A stretch of 64,000 nucleotides of DNA from CAWATZ01 sp963784995 (GTDB lineage: Bacteria > Planctomycetota > Planctomycetia > Gemmatales > Gemmataceae), in contig CAWATZ010000013.1 in NCBI GenBank assembly GCA_963784995.1, positions 496,001 through 560,000 on the forward strand. Reading direction: 5' to 3'. Each line of letters starts with the position of its first letter. Within the stretch, counting starts at the first letter, position 1. The notes beneath the pieces are model-generated. The model made no database searches, was not told where the DNA came from, and worked only from the letters and a program-made list of their open reading frames with translations. A program made the position numbers and the translations under genes. Shown piece after piece: positions 1 to 9,207 of the stretch.

Positions 1-134
1 TCCCGGGCGCGCGTGAAAGCGTCAGTCAGCGCCTGGATCAGGTCCCGGCTCAGGGCGTTGCGCCGCTCAGGCCGATTGATCGTCAGCACCGCGGCCGGGT
101 GCTGCAGCTCGTAAAGGACCAGCTCACCGCTCAT
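1..134 (-). CDS. enoyl-CoA hydratase/isomerase family protein, N-terminus only (runs off left edge)
   Basis: Only the first 44 or so residues are in the window. They begin MSGELVLYELQHPAAVLTIN and continue RPERRNALSRDLIQAL, the first beta-hairpin and the 'NRPExRNALS' signature of the crotonase fold. Family members hydrate or isomerise acyl-CoA thioesters in the cytoplasm. The ATG at 134 has a clear GGAGG ribosome-binding site a few bases upstream. It follows the AtuA pair at 170-1882 on the same strand with a 35-base gap, so it is probably the last visible gene of that operon. Substrate specificity cannot be judged because the catalytic Glu region lies outside. Confidence 0.75.
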   Translation of the reverse strand, partial: MSGELVLYELQHPAAVLTINRPERRNALSRDLIQALTDAFTRAR

Positions 135-169
135 GATTCCCTCCTTCTTGTCAGGCTGGAAAGCCTGAC

Positions 170-496
170 CTACTTCATCTCGTCCAGGGGCATCCGCAGA
201 AGCGCCAGGGCCAGCGTCTTGCCCTGGTTGTCGCTCCGCAGCGATCGGCTGGCGCCTCCGGCCAGCACGTCGTACAGCATGAAGTTCAATGCGAGCAAGT
301 TTGGTGCCTCGTAACGCACCACCCGTGTCGGTCCCAGACCCTGGAAGTAGCGCTGCACTACCTCGGCGGTCAGGTGCTGCCGCAAGAAGTCGAAGGCGGC
401 CAGGTCGTAAGCGATCACGGCCACGTTGGCATGGTTGCCCTTGTCGCCGCTGCGGCCGTGCGCCAGGTCCGACAGCCGGGTGGGTTTGTGCTGCAT
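170..496 (-). CDS. AtuA-associated C-terminal (ferredoxin-fold-like) domain protein
   Basis: A 108-residue protein beginning MQHKPTRLSDLAHGRSGDKG. The 'LAHGRSGDKGNHANVAV' N-terminus and the 'VRYEAPNLLALNF' segment are typical of the small domain found after DUF1446/AtuA proteins, either fused or as the next gene. Here it is a separate gene starting 3 bases after the stop of the larger AtuA-like gene, so the two are almost certainly co-translated and form one functional unit. AtuA-type proteins belong to acyclic terpene / branched acyl-CoA utilisation clusters, but the reaction of this small partner is not established. Confidence 0.8.
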   Translation of the reverse strand: MQHKPTRLSDLAHGRSGDKGNHANVAVIAYDLAAFDFLRQHLTAEVVQRYFQGLGPTRVVRYEAPNLLALNFMLYDVLAGGASRSLRSDNQGKTLALALLRMPLDEMK

Positions 497-499
497 CGG

Positions 500-1882
500 T
501 CACTCCTCCCCCAGGACGCGAACCTCGGGCACGACCAGCGCCTTGGACACCAGGGCCGGCCAGTAGGCGAACACCTCGCGGACGCTGGGCCGACCCGTCG
601 TGTAGCCGCTCACCCCGGGCGGCCCGGACGTGACCAGCGGGGCGAACTCCTTGGTGAAGCGCTCCACCACCGCCTTGCGTGAATCGTGGACGGCCACGCG
701 CAGCACCACCTCGGGCGGCTGCTCCGCACGCGGCAGCACCCCAGGCAGACTGTCGCCCGCTCCCAGGCACTCGACGTGGCTGCGCTGCGGCTCGACCCCG
801 ATGCGTCGCAATCGGTCGAGGATGATCGCTCCGCAGCGTTGCGCCTTGGTGACCGCATCCGGTCCCGCGATCACCAGCGTGCCGCTGGCGGTGTAGCCGT
901 CGCGGTAGGCGATCGACACCTTGTACGTGTCCGTCGCCGGCTTGCCTCGCGCTCCCGCAATCCGAACGCGGTCGGGGCCGGTCTCGCTCAGCTGCAGGCT
1001 GGTAAAGTCGGCGGTCACGTCCGGGGTCAGATACGCGGCCGGATCGCCGACCTCGTAGAGCAGCTGCTCGGCCACCGTCTCACGGTTAACGGCTCCACCC
1101 GTACTCGGCGGCTTGGTGATCGTGAAGCTGCCATCCGGCTCGATCTCGGCGATCGGATAGCCGACGCCGGCCAGGTCCGTGATGCTCTGCCAGCTGCACC
1201 ACAGGCCGCCGGTGGCCTGGGCACCGCACTCGATCAGGTGGCCGGCGGCGGCGCCCGCACAGAGCCGATCCCAGTCATTCCAGGCCCAGCCGAACTCGTG
1301 GGCCGCCGGGGCCAGCGTCAGGGCGGCATCCGCCACGCGGCCGGTAATCACAATCGAGACGCCGGGCCGACGCAGCGCGTCCACGATCGGCGGACTTCCC
1401 AGGTACGCATTACTGCTGACCACCCGGCTCCGCACCTCGCTCAGCGGAGCCCCGGTGTCGAGATTGGCGAACCTCTCCCCTCGGGCGATCCATTCGTCCA
1501 GCCGGGGGAGCAGGTCGTCGCCGCTGACGATCGCGATGCGCCGTTCGGTCAGACCGGCCTTGTCGAGGACGGCGCGGGCGGCGGCGGCGCAGCCGCGCGG
1601 GTTCATGCCGCCGGCGTTGGTGACGATCTTCAGGCTGCGGCTGCGCCGGAGGACCGGAGTGAGACGTTCGAGGACGTCGATGAAGTCGGTGGCGTAACCG
1701 TGGTCCGGATTGCGCTGCTTGAGCAGCGCCAGGATCGACATGGTCAGCTCGGCCAGGTACTCGAGCGTGAGATAATCGAGCTGGCCCTGCTCGGCCAGGA
1801 ACAGGGGCGCGTCCAGGTTGTCGCCCCAGAAGCCGCAGCCGTTGCCGATGCGAACGGTGGAACGAGTGCCTTGAGCCGTCAT
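500..1882 (-). CDS. AtuA-like (DUF1446) acyclic terpene utilisation family protein
   Basis: A 460-residue protein with the DUF1446/AtuA pattern: N-terminal 'IGNGCGFWGDN', then 'DYLTLEYLAELTMSIL', 'KIVTNAGGMNPRGCA', 'SIVITGRVADAALTLAP' and 'HLIECGAQATGGL'. Family members cluster with acyl-CoA carboxylases and enoyl-CoA hydratases. The context fits, because the small AtuA domain and an enoyl-CoA hydratase follow directly. The gene starts 15 bases after the preceding membrane-anchored gene ends, so it may be cotranscribed with it. The family is recognised, but its biochemical step is not firmly known. The reading frame is intact. Confidence 0.85.
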   Translation of the reverse strand: MTAQGTRSTVRIGNGCGFWGDNLDAPLFLAEQGQLDYLTLEYLAELTMSILALLKQRNPDHGYATDFIDVLERLTPVLRRSRSLKIVTNAGGMNPRGCAAAARAVLDKAGLTERRIAIVSGDDLLPRLDEWIARGERFANLDTGAPLSEVRSRVVSSNAYLGSPPIVDALRRPGVSIVITGRVADAALTLAPAAHEFGWAWNDWDRLCAGAAAGHLIECGAQATGGLWCSWQSITDLAGVGYPIAEIEPDGSFTITKPPSTGGAVNRETVAEQLLYEVGDPAAYLTPDVTADFTSLQLSETGPDRVRIAGARGKPATDTYKVSIAYRDGYTASGTLVIAGPDAVTKAQRCGAIILDRLRRIGVEPQRSHVECLGAGDSLPGVLPRAEQPPEVVLRVAVHDSRKAVVERFTKEFAPLVTSGPPGVSGYTTGRPSVREVFAYWPALVSKALVVPEVRVLGEE

Positions 1883-1897
1883 GGCAATGGCCTTGTG

Positions 1898-2559
1898 TCA
1901 AGAATGCGGGCGTTGCCGCTTGCAGAGCGGAGCATCGATGATCTCGCGCAGGATGAACGCCAGCCGGGCGGACTGCGGCGAACGGAGCAACTTTCCCAGC
2001 GGAGGCAACGGTTCATTCTGGGTAACGGTCGGGGCCAGGTTGGGCGCTCGCAGCGCCGAGACAGGCGCCGGCGCTGGTGAAGGCGGGGCCGAAGCCGGCG
2101 CGGCAGACGGGGGCCTGGGAGCGGGTCGGTCGGCGATCGGCTCGCGGACCAGCTCCAGGACCACGGGCCGGGTCTGGGGAGGCGGAGCCTGGGGCTGATC
2201 GAGGACGAGCCGGCGTGGCGCGGGCCGGGGCTCCGCCTGGGCTTCCCGTGGGCGCGCGGGCCGTCTCTCCTCGGTGGGCGCACCGGCCGTTCCCGAGGAC
2301 GCGGCTCGGCAGGCGGGCGGGCGGCGGGAACCGGGGCGTCGCTAATCGGATCGCGCGGGCGCTCCGTCTGGGAACGCTGCTGCCGTTGCTGAGCCAGGAA
2401 GCGATCCAGCTCGGATGCGGGCCGGCGCGGGCGGGAAGGGTCGCCGGGCCGGCGGCGCGGGTCCTTGACCGGCTCCTCGGCCTCCTTGATCAGGCTGCTC
2501 AGCAGCCAGACCGCGAAGGCGATCAACGGGATGATCAGAATGACCCAGGGCTGATTCAT
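1898..2559 (-). CDS. membrane-anchored proline/arginine-rich hypothetical protein (frameshifted)
   Basis: The start MNQPWVILIIPLIAFAVWLL gives an N-terminal transmembrane helix (about residues 3-22). A Pro/Arg/Glu-rich low-complexity stretch follows. The reading frame breaks somewhere near 2165-2290. The C-terminal part continues in another frame and ends with 'LGKLLRSPQSARLAFILREI', which looks like a folded conserved tail. A good start exists at 2559 with AAGGAG just upstream, inside the end of an inverted-repeat gap. No function is known. It lies between floA and the AtuA gene in the same orientation. The break could be a consensus error in this G/C-rich low-complexity region. Confidence 0.5.
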
Positions 2560-2570
2560 CGAAGGCTCCT

Positions 2571-2674
2571 TTTGGAGTGCGGCGGCTTGACGCCGCTTTC
2601 TTTTCTTTCGTTGTTCTTGTCGAGAGGCGAAAAACAGAAGAAAAGAAAGCGGCGTCAAGCCGCCGCACTCCAAA
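2571..2674. repeat. long perfect inverted repeat, 34-bp arms
   Basis: Arms 2571-2604 and 2641-2674 are exact reverse complements. The arm includes GCGGCGGCTTGACGCCGC. It fills the gap between floA and the following gene on the same strand, so it could fold in their shared mRNA as a terminator, attenuator or stability element. Confidence 0.9.
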
Positions 2675-2677
2675 GTG

Positions 2678-3725
2678 TTAATTCGCGTTCCGATCCGGCC
2701 GATCCCCGCTGGCGCCGGCCCCGGCGATGGAGTTGCGCATCTGCGTGTCGGATTGCAGGTTCTTGAGATTGTAATAGTCCATCACGCCCAGCTGGCCCTC
2801 GCGGAAGGCCTGGGAGATGGCCCGGGGCACCTCGGACTCGGCCAGCACCACGAGGGCCCGGTTCTCTTCCACCTTGGCCCGCATCTCCTGTTCCAGGGCC
2901 ACGGCCAGGGCCCGGCGCTTCTCGGCGTTGGCCTGGGCCACGCGCAGGTCGGCGGCGGCCTGGTCGGCCTGGAGGTTGGCGCCGATGTTGGCGCCCACGT
3001 CGATCTCGGCCACGTCGATCGAGACGATCTCGAACATGGTCTGCGAATCCAGCGAGTTGCGCAAGCACCGCCTGGGAGATCAGGTTGGGGTTGGCCAGCA
3101 CGTCGGTGTGATGCTCGGCGCTGCCGATGGCCTTGACGATGCCCTCGCCCACCCGGGCGATGATCGTGTCCTCGCTGGCCCCGCCGACCAGCCGGTCGAG
3201 CTTGGTCCGCACGGTGACGCGGGCCCGGGCCCGCAGCTGGATGCCGTTCTTGCAGACGCCGTCCAGGGTGGCCCGGCCCTTGGTCGGGTCGGGGCAGTCG
3301 ATCACCTTGGGATCGACGCTGCGCTTGACGGCCTCGTACACGTCCCGGCCGGCCAGGTCGATGGCGGCGGCCACGCGCCAGGGCAGGTCCATGCCGGCCT
3401 TGTGGGCGGCAATCACCGCCCGGGCCACCTTCTTGACGTCGCCCTTGGAGAGGAAGTGGGCCTCCATCTCCTGCGTGGTGATCTTGACGCCGGCCTGCAC
3501 CAGGGCGATCTTCTGCTGCACGATCAGCAGGAAATCCACCTTGCGCAGCTTCATGCCGATCATGTCCAGGATGCCGATGCCCGCTCCCGTTAGCAGGCTC
3601 TGGATCCACAGCTGGACGAAGTTGAAGAAGATGAAGATGATGATCAGAAAGACCACCAGGGCCACGCCGCCGCCGATCAGGACGACCGGGTTCTCGAGCA
3701 CGTTGGCCAGCAACAAGGACGACAT
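2678..3725 (-). CDS. floA: FloA-type flotillin-like protein (SPFH/band-7), one frameshift
   Basis: Flotillin-like scaffold of functional membrane microdomains. The start MSSLLLANVLENPVVLIGGG is followed by a hydrophobic hairpin (about residues 10-45), then the SPFH segment ('ARARVTVRTKLDRLVGG', 'EDTIIARVGEGIVKAIGS') and the helical tail ('VGANIGANLQADQAAADLRV', 'EVPRAISQAFREGQLGVMDY'). Length is close to the usual 330 residues. The frame breaks near 3063-3067: CTTGCGCAA reads through, whereas CTGCGCAAC would restore 'AVLRNSLDSQTMFEIV', so one extra T is likely. It sits directly downstream of two NfeD genes, the classic NfeD-flotillin partnership. Confidence 0.88.
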
Positions 3726-3752
3726 CAGGTTTCTCCCTAAGAATGTCCGGTC

Positions 3753-3813
3753 CACACAAGCCCGAAGCGCCAGCGCCGGGACCATCCCGTCGCTGGCGCT
3801 CCGGGCTTGTGTG
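3753..3813. repeat. inverted repeat, 23-bp arms, one mismatch
   Basis: Arms 3753-3775 and 3791-3813 (CACACAAGCCCG... / ...CGGGCTTGTGTG) pair with a single mismatch across a 15-base loop. It lies in the gap between the short nfeD gene and floA, both on the minus strand. Confidence 0.85.
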
Positions 3814-3821
3814 CCCCGGAG

Positions 3822-4358
3822 TTAGCGGACAGGGTCAAAAAATTCAACGCCTTCCATGTCGCCGAGGTCGGGTTGATCGATGGGGCGAACCAGCACCTTG
3901 CCGGCCCGCACGTCAATGCAGCGAACGTACTGGCCCGGCTCGACCATCATCCCCTCGGTGATGGTATCCACCCGGCGACCGTCAAAATCCACCACGCCGG
4001 CGGGGCGGAGGGCCGAGAGGGTCCGGCCAATGCGTCCCTTCAACCGTTCCAGGTCCTGGTTGCCGGGCAGGGCGCTCAGGGTGGTGTCCTCTTGCGGGGC
4101 CTGGACGATGAAGCGCCGACCCAGGGGCGTCCTCGGCCAGACGTAGCCGATCACGACGCAGGCCACCACCAGGCCGCCAAAGGATGCCAGCAGGACCATC
4201 CCGCCGACGTAGGCCCCCAGCTGGAAGGCCACGAAAATGCCGCCGCCAATGGCCAGCAGGCCGGCGACAAACAGCACGCCCCCCGTCGGCAGCAGCGGCT
4301 CCACCGCCAGCAGCACAAAGCCGGCCACGAGCAGAATGATACAAAGCGTCAGGTCCAT
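3822..4358 (-). CDS. short NfeD-family membrane protein
   Basis: A 178-residue protein with the NfeD C-terminal architecture. Several hydrophobic helices span residues 1-75 ('LCIILLVAGFVLLAVEPLLP', 'GMVLLASFGGLVVACVVIGY'), followed by the soluble OB-fold domain ('LKGRIGRTLSALRPAGVVDF', 'RVDTITEGMMVEPGQYV'). It lacks the ClpP-like domain, so it is the truncated NfeD1b/2 type, which acts with SPFH proteins in membrane quality control. FloA lies directly downstream and the long NfeD upstream, so all three are likely one operon. Confidence 0.88.
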   Translation of the reverse strand: MDLTLCIILLVAGFVLLAVEPLLPTGGVLFVAGLLAIGGGIFVAFQLGAYVGGMVLLASFGGLVVACVVIGYVWPRTPLGRRFIVQAPQEDTTLSALPGNQDLERLKGRIGRTLSALRPAGVVDFDGRRVDTITEGMMVEPGQYVRCIDVRAGKVLVRPIDQPDLGDMEGVEFFDPVR

Positions 4359-4372
4359 TGGGGGGGTCTCTC

Positions 4373-4506
4373 ACGACCCCTGCCGGCTTGCCCGGCAGGT
4401 GAAGCAGGTCGATAGCTAGGAGGCGGCGGAGCAACAAATGGTTTTTCTTTCTTCTCCATCTAGCCAGAGACCTCCTTCACCTGCCGGGCAAGCCGGCAGG
4501 GGTCGT
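4373..4506. repeat. long perfect inverted repeat, 32-bp arms
   Basis: Arms 4373-4404 and 4475-4506 are exact reverse complements containing CTGCCGGCTTGCCCGGCAG, with a 70-base spacer. They fill the gap between the two nfeD genes on the minus strand. Confidence 0.9.
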
Positions 4507-4519
4507 CATCTGTCCTCCA

Positions 4520-6724
4520 TCATACCTCCTTGACCACGACGCGGTTGCCCTCAATCTCGATGACCTGCACGCGCGACCCGGGTTGAACGTAACTGCCCTC
4601 GGCCACAACGTCAACAAAGTTATCGCCAAATTGCACTTTTCCCGCCGGCCGCAGCGGCGTCGCCGCCACGCCGATGGCCCCCAGCAGGGCGGCCAGCTCG
4701 GGCCGGGTGGCCAGCGGCATCGACTCCTCGCTGGACTCCCCGTTCTCCTCCACCAGGGGCTTCAGCAGCAAGCGGTTGGCCACCGGAATGTTGGGGAGAT
4801 AACGCGCCAGCAGCAACGCCAGGACGAGCGAGCCCAGCATCATCAGGCCCAGCGGTCCCAGAGTTCGACCGTAGCCCATCCACTCCTCGGGCGTCTGCGG
4901 CCAGTGGCCGTAGGCCGCCAGGCCCAGGCTGCCCACCACCAGGATGATGCCGGCGATGCCGCACACCCCGAAACCCGGGATCACGAAGATCTCCACCAGC
5001 AGCAGCACGATGCCCAGCAGGAACAGCAGCAGGAACAGCACGGTCATCTGCCCGTACAGCTGCGAGTGCGACCAGAAGAACAGCACAAAGCAAATGGCGG
5101 CGATCACCCCCGGCAAGCTGACGCCCGGCATCTTCAGCTCCAGGAACAGACAGGTGACGCCCATCATGATCAGCACCAGCCGGGTCCAGGGATTGCGCAG
5201 GAACTCCCCCAGGGCGTCGAGGAAGTCGGCCTCGCTGGTATGCACGTCGCCGACCTGAACGCCGACCATCGGATAAATGCTATCGATCTTGTCGGCAACC
5301 GCCTGGGCCACCCCCAGACTCTGGGCGGTGGCGGCGTCGAGGGTCAGGTATTTGCTGGCGTCCTCCTTGACGACCTTGAGGCTCTTCCAGCGCGGGCCCT
5401 GGCCCGCCTTTTCGCTCTTCTGGTTGTCCTCGTTGAACTCCTGCTCGCTCAGGAACAGCCGTTCGCTGTCGCCGCGGGTGCTGGCCACCTGGTGAATGCG
5501 CAGGCTCCGATCGACCATGCCCTCGGCCAGCACCTTCGGGTAGAGCATCTTGCCGGCCACCTCGACAAGGTTCTTGCGGATCACGTTCTCCAGGGTGGAG
5601 TGTTCCTGGACGTAGTGCTCGAGGTCGCCCAGCTTGGCCTCGGAGTGCATCACGATCTTGTCGCAGGCCAGGGCCAGGAACGTGGCCGTGTTGCGGGCCT
5701 GCGGCGTGACGTAGGCATACGTTTCCACGGGATTGCCGCGCCTCTCCTCGTTGAGCCGGGCCAGGAAGTCGGCCAGCTCATACGCCTCGCTGCTCTCGCC
5801 GTCGCCGCACTCCAGCTTGAAGATCAGCACGTTGGCCTTCTGGCCGAGGGCCCGCGAGACGTGCCGTTTCACCCGTTCTTTCATCTCGCCGGTGATGTTG
5901 CCGGTCAGGGTCATCTGCCAGACGCTGGGACGATCCGGCGGTTGCGACAGGGCGGAGCGCGGCAGCCGGAAGGCGTCGAGGACCTGGGTCAGGTTATCGC
6001 GCGGATCTTTCTGGCACAGGCCATAGGTGCTGGCCTTCTCGAAGTCGTAACTGGCGGTCTGCCCCACGCCCAGCTCGGGGATCGGGATTCCCCGCACGCC
6101 GGGGCTGCTGGCCTGGTAGCGCTCGCTGGGGCGGACGCCATCGACCTGGACCACGGCCAGGTTGCTGTCGTAGAGCTTGCGCACCAGGGCCGGCGGATAG
6201 CGCCGGCCAATCTCCTCGTAAGCCTGGCGTTCGGAAGCGGCCAGCCCTTTGCGGGCCTCGGCCGGCACCACCGGGCCGAGGTGAGCGGGCGGGTCCTTGG
6301 ACAGGACGATTTCAGCGCAGGCCAGCACGGGCAGGACGCTGTGCCGGGAAACGTCGCCGTGAACGTAAGCGACCGTCTGCACGCCCTGCGTTTGCAGGTC
6401 GCGCAGCTTGCGGGCCAGCTCGTAGCAGGCCCCGAAGCTCTCGCTGCTGTTGGCGCTGCCGTCCGGGTTGAAATCGCAGATCAGCCGGAAGTCGCGCCCC
6501 TTCGGCAGCCGTTTGCGGGCCTTTTCCAGGGTCTGCGGCAGCCGCTCCGCTGTCTCCAGGATCTGCTTCTGGACGGCCGGGATGGGCAGCACCAGGCCCG
6601 CGGCCTCCGACTCCGCCCGGCCGGGCAGCGGCAGGGCCAGACCCAGCAGCAGACCCAGGGGCAGCCCGAGCCGGAGACGACAGGCAAACAAGGCGTCGCT
6701 GCGCGCGAATGGTGCTGTGCCCAT
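4520..6724 (-). CDS. long NfeD-family protein with two ClpP-like domains
   Basis: About 734 residues from the ATG at 6724, chosen because GAGGGAG lies just upstream and a signal peptide ('LGLPLGLLLGLALPLPGRAE') follows. Two tandem ClpP/crotonase-like segments are visible ('VAYVHGDVSRHSVLPVLACA' and 'ARNTATFLALACDKIVMHSE'), then four to five transmembrane helices and the C-terminal OB domain ('GAIGVAATPLRPAGKVQFGD'). Canonical NfeD proteases carry an S-A-G motif with a catalytic Ser. Here those positions look altered in both repeats, so proteolytic activity is doubtful. It heads the NfeD-FloA cluster. Confidence 0.83.
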   Translation of the reverse strand: MGTAPFARSDALFACRLRLGLPLGLLLGLALPLPGRAESEAAGLVLPIPAVQKQILETAERLPQTLEKARKRLPKGRDFRLICDFNPDGSANSSESFGACYELARKLRDLQTQGVQTVAYVHGDVSRHSVLPVLACAEIVLSKDPPAHLGPVVPAEARKGLAASERQAYEEIGRRYPPALVRKLYDSNLAVVQVDGVRPSERYQASSPGVRGIPIPELGVGQTASYDFEKASTYGLCQKDPRDNLTQVLDAFRLPRSALSQPPDRPSVWQMTLTGNITGEMKERVKRHVSRALGQKANVLIFKLECGDGESSEAYELADFLARLNEERRGNPVETYAYVTPQARNTATFLALACDKIVMHSEAKLGDLEHYVQEHSTLENVIRKNLVEVAGKMLYPKVLAEGMVDRSLRIHQVASTRGDSERLFLSEQEFNEDNQKSEKAGQGPRWKSLKVVKEDASKYLTLDAATAQSLGVAQAVADKIDSIYPMVGVQVGDVHTSEADFLDALGEFLRNPWTRLVLIMMGVTCLFLELKMPGVSLPGVIAAICFVLFFWSHSQLYGQMTVLFLLLFLLGIVLLLVEIFVIPGFGVCGIAGIILVVGSLGLAAYGHWPQTPEEWMGYGRTLGPLGLMMLGSLVLALLLARYLPNIPVANRLLLKPLVEENGESSEESMPLATRPELAALLGAIGVAATPLRPAGKVQFGDNFVDVVAEGSYVQPGSRVQVIEIEGNRVVVKEV

Positions 6725-6858
6725 AACTCCCTCTTCACCAGGCGGGACCGCTCCAGAAGACTGCTCTTGATTATAGATGATCGAGAAGGATGCGTAAACG
6801 AACCCTGATCCCGCGCTCTCTTCCATCATGTGATTCGTCGGCCGGACAGGGATATTAT

Positions 6859-6912
6859 AGTAGCCATCACGCTCCGCGTGATGAAACCATCACGCGGAGC
6901 GTGATGGCTACT
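6859..6912. repeat. perfect inverted repeat, 24-bp arms, 6-nt loop
   Basis: Arms 6859-6882 and 6889-6912 pair exactly (AGTAGCCATCACGCTCCGCG...). It lies between the divergently transcribed nfeD and rraA-like genes, where a simple terminator is not expected. Confidence 0.9.
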
Positions 6913-7005
6913 CTCTGGTCCGCGGAAACACGACGGTTGACGATCCCCCGCCGATCACGGATAACGGACAGCAGACCCCCAACAACCGCCAACCGTGAGA
7001 TTGCC

Positions 7006-7734
7006 ATGCCTGCACCGCTGTCCGCCGCTGACCTGGAACTGCTGCGTCGTTACGACACGCCCACGATCTGCAACGTCGTGGAGCTGTACGATTTCTACCC
7101 GCGCACGGCCGGCTACCTGGATGGCCGCATCCAGGCCTGCTTCCCCAAGATGGCCCCCATGGTCGGCTACGCCAGCACGGCCACGTTCCGCTCGGCGGCG
7201 CCGCCGCGCTCCGGGAACGTCTACTCCGGCCTGGCCGAGCAGGTGGCGTCCTTCGCCGAGTTTGCCGGCCCGGTGGTGGTCGTCTTTCAGGACCTGGACA
7301 ATCCCCCGGCGGCCGCCACGTTCGGCGAGATCATGTGTACCACTTACAAGACCTTTGGCGCGGTCGGCCTGATTACCAGCGGCGCCGGTCGAGACCTGGA
7401 CCAGGTCGAGGCCATCAACTTTCCCTGTTTTACCGGCGGCACCATCTGCGCCCACGGTTACTGTTACGTACCGTCCATCAACGTGCCGGTCCACGTCGGC
7501 GGCGTGACCATCCATCCGGGCATGCTGCTGCACGGGGACCGCAACGGCGTGACCACGATTCCCGTGGAGGTCGCCTCGGAGGTTCTGCATGCCTGTGCCG
7601 ATTACGCGGCGGCGGAGGGGGTCATCCTGGAGTATCTGCGGTCGAAGTCGCCGACGCCGAAAGGATTTGCCGAGGCCCGCAACGAATGCAAGAACCGGAT
7701 CGATGCCCTGGCTCGTAGAATAAAGAGGAAGTGA
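7006..7734 (+). CDS. RraA-family protein (4-hydroxy-4-methyl-2-oxoglutarate aldolase-like)
   Basis: A 242-residue RraA/MenG-like fold. Key segments are 'YDTPTICNVVELYDF' (substrate pocket N-terminus), 'GLITSGAGRDLDQVEAINFP' (the conserved G-x-x-R-D core) and 'HGDRNGVTTIP' (matching the GDxxGV metal/substrate motif). Members are metal-dependent class II aldolases acting on 4-hydroxy-2-oxoacids, or regulators of RNase E, and sequence alone does not settle which. The start at 7006 is preferred because the upstream in-frame stretch overlaps the inverted repeat at 6859-6912 and lacks protein-like composition. It is a single gene, flanked by hairpins. Confidence 0.8.
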   Translation: MPAPLSAADLELLRRYDTPTICNVVELYDFYPRTAGYLDGRIQACFPKMAPMVGYASTATFRSAAPPRSGNVYSGLAEQVASFAEFAGPVVVVFQDLDNPPAAATFGEIMCTTYKTFGAVGLITSGAGRDLDQVEAINFPCFTGGTICAHGYCYVPSINVPVHVGGVTIHPGMLLHGDRNGVTTIPVEVASEVLHACADYAAAEGVILEYLRSKSPTPKGFAEARNECKNRIDALARRIKRK

Positions 7735-7775
7735 CGGCCCTGACATGACCCAGGTGTTACACCCTGCGGCTGCGG

Positions 7776-7877
7776 CCCAGGACTCACGTCCTGGTCTATT
7801 GACTGCCGCCCCTTCGGGGCTAAAGACAACAAGCCCCGAAGGGGCGGCAGTCAATAGACCAGGACATGAGTCCTGGG
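7776..7877. repeat. long inverted repeat, 46-bp arms, one mismatch
   Basis: Arms 7776-7821 and 7832-7877 pair over 46 positions with one mismatch and a 10-base loop. The arm includes GACTGCCGCCCCTTCGGGGC. It lies in the 406-base gap between the rraA-like gene and the HtrA gene, both on the plus strand. The rest of that gap shows no gene I can support. Confidence 0.92.
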
Positions 7878-8140
7878 TCAGTCTTGGCTGATTGTGCCCG
7901 ACGTGCCGATAGGTTCGGGACCGTCGTTCGTCCTGTCTTATTGGGCCGATTCGATTCGGTTTCCCCCCGCGGGCCCGCCGGGCAAGAATTCCAGCCGAAA
8001 AGCTGTTGTCAAGGTTGGCCCTCACAGTTTACAGTGAAATGATCCGGGGATTCTTTTCTCGCTCCGTTTCGTCAGCCCGAAATGGGAAAGGACCGCTCGC
8101 CGGATACAGCCTGATTACTACCTCCCGAGGAGACCTCCTG

Positions 8141-9187
8141 ATGGTCGGCACCTTCCTTCGTGCATCCCTCCCCTTTCCGAATGGCCGACTTTTGCTGCTG
8201 CCTTTGCTGCTGCTGATGCTGGGCCAGGCCCGGGCCGCGGACGTGGCCAAACCATTAGTGGACCCGTCTCTGCCGGCCGCGCTGTCCAAGGCGGCCCCGG
8301 AGTCCGTGGCAGACCTCAAGGCCATCCAGAGCCACGTCCGCAAAGTCATCGAGAAAGTCACCCCCGCCGTGGTCGGCATCCGCATTGGCAATGCCTCCGG
8401 CAGCGGCGTCATTGTCAGCGCCGACGGCTACGTCCTGACCGCCGGCCACGTCTCGGGCAAGCCCAATACGCCGGCCTCGCTGATCCTCCCCGATGGCCGG
8501 ATCGTCAAGGCCAAGACGCTGGGTTCCAACCAGAGCATCGACAGCGGCATGCTCAAGATCAGCGACGAAGGCAAATGGCCGTTCGTCGAGATGGGCAAGT
8601 CCGCCGACCTGAGGAAGGGCGAGTGGGTGATCGTCATGGGCCATCCGGGCGGTTACCGGCAGGGTCGCCGGCCGCCGGTTCGCCTGGGCCGGGTCCTGGA
8701 AGTGACCACCAGTGACATCCGGACCGATTGTACGCTGGTTGGCGGCGACTCGGGCGGTCCGGTCTTTGACATGCACGGCAAGGTGGTCGGCATCAACAGC
8801 CGGATCGGCCCCACCCTCACCTCCAACATCCACGTTCCCGTGGACACCTACCAGGACACCTGGGCCCGGTTGACCAAGGGCGACCAGTGGGGCAGCGGCT
8901 TCGGCCCCAGGCGGACGGACGACAATACGCCGTTCCTGGGGGTGGAGATCGACTTCGAGTCCGAGGGCTGCCGGATCAAGGCCATTGTCGAGAAATCCGC
9001 CGCCGAGAAGGCCGGTCTGAGGAAGGAGGACGTGCTCCTGGAGATTGACGGCGTCAAACTCACCGAGCCGACCGACCTGCGGACCCAGCTGGCCAAGAAG
9101 AAGATTGGCGACAAGATAACCCTGAAAGTGCGACGCGACGGTGAAACCCTGACCCTGGAGCTGAAACTCGGCCGACGCACTGACTGA
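8141..9187 (+). CDS. HtrA/DegP-type secreted serine protease with one PDZ domain
   Basis: About 348 residues from the ATG at 8141 (GAGGAG upstream). A signal peptide (residues 1-32, 'LLLLPLLLLMLGQARA') leads into a trypsin-like domain with an intact triad: His103 in 'LTAGHVSG', Asp134 in 'SIDSGMLKI' and Ser204 in 'GGDSGGPVF'. A single PDZ domain follows at about 250-345 ('AAEKAGLRKEDVLLEIDGVK'). This is the standard periplasmic quality-control protease. The next gene, 92 bases downstream on the same strand, is a degenerate relative, suggesting a duplicated pair. Confidence 0.9.
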   Translation: MVGTFLRASLPFPNGRLLLLPLLLLMLGQARAADVAKPLVDPSLPAALSKAAPESVADLKAIQSHVRKVIEKVTPAVVGIRIGNASGSGVIVSADGYVLTAGHVSGKPNTPASLILPDGRIVKAKTLGSNQSIDSGMLKISDEGKWPFVEMGKSADLRKGEWVIVMGHPGGYRQGRRPPVRLGRVLEVTTSDIRTDCTLVGGDSGGPVFDMHGKVVGINSRIGPTLTSNIHVPVDTYQDTWARLTKGDQWGSGFGPRRTDDNTPFLGVEIDFESEGCRIKAIVEKSAAEKAGLRKEDVLLEIDGVKLTEPTDLRTQLAKKKIGDKITLKVRRDGETLTLELKLGRRTD

Positions 9188-9207
9188 GACGAGCAGCAGA
9201 CATCATC

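Noticed and set aside
686..2080. 464-codon plus-strand frame opposite the AtuA gene
   Set aside because: Antisense shadow; the minus-strand frame has recognisable family motifs.
4583..6808. 741-codon plus-strand frame opposite the long nfeD gene
   Set aside because: Composition is His/Gln/Gly-rich with no domain; it is a high-GC shadow of a clear gene on the other strand.
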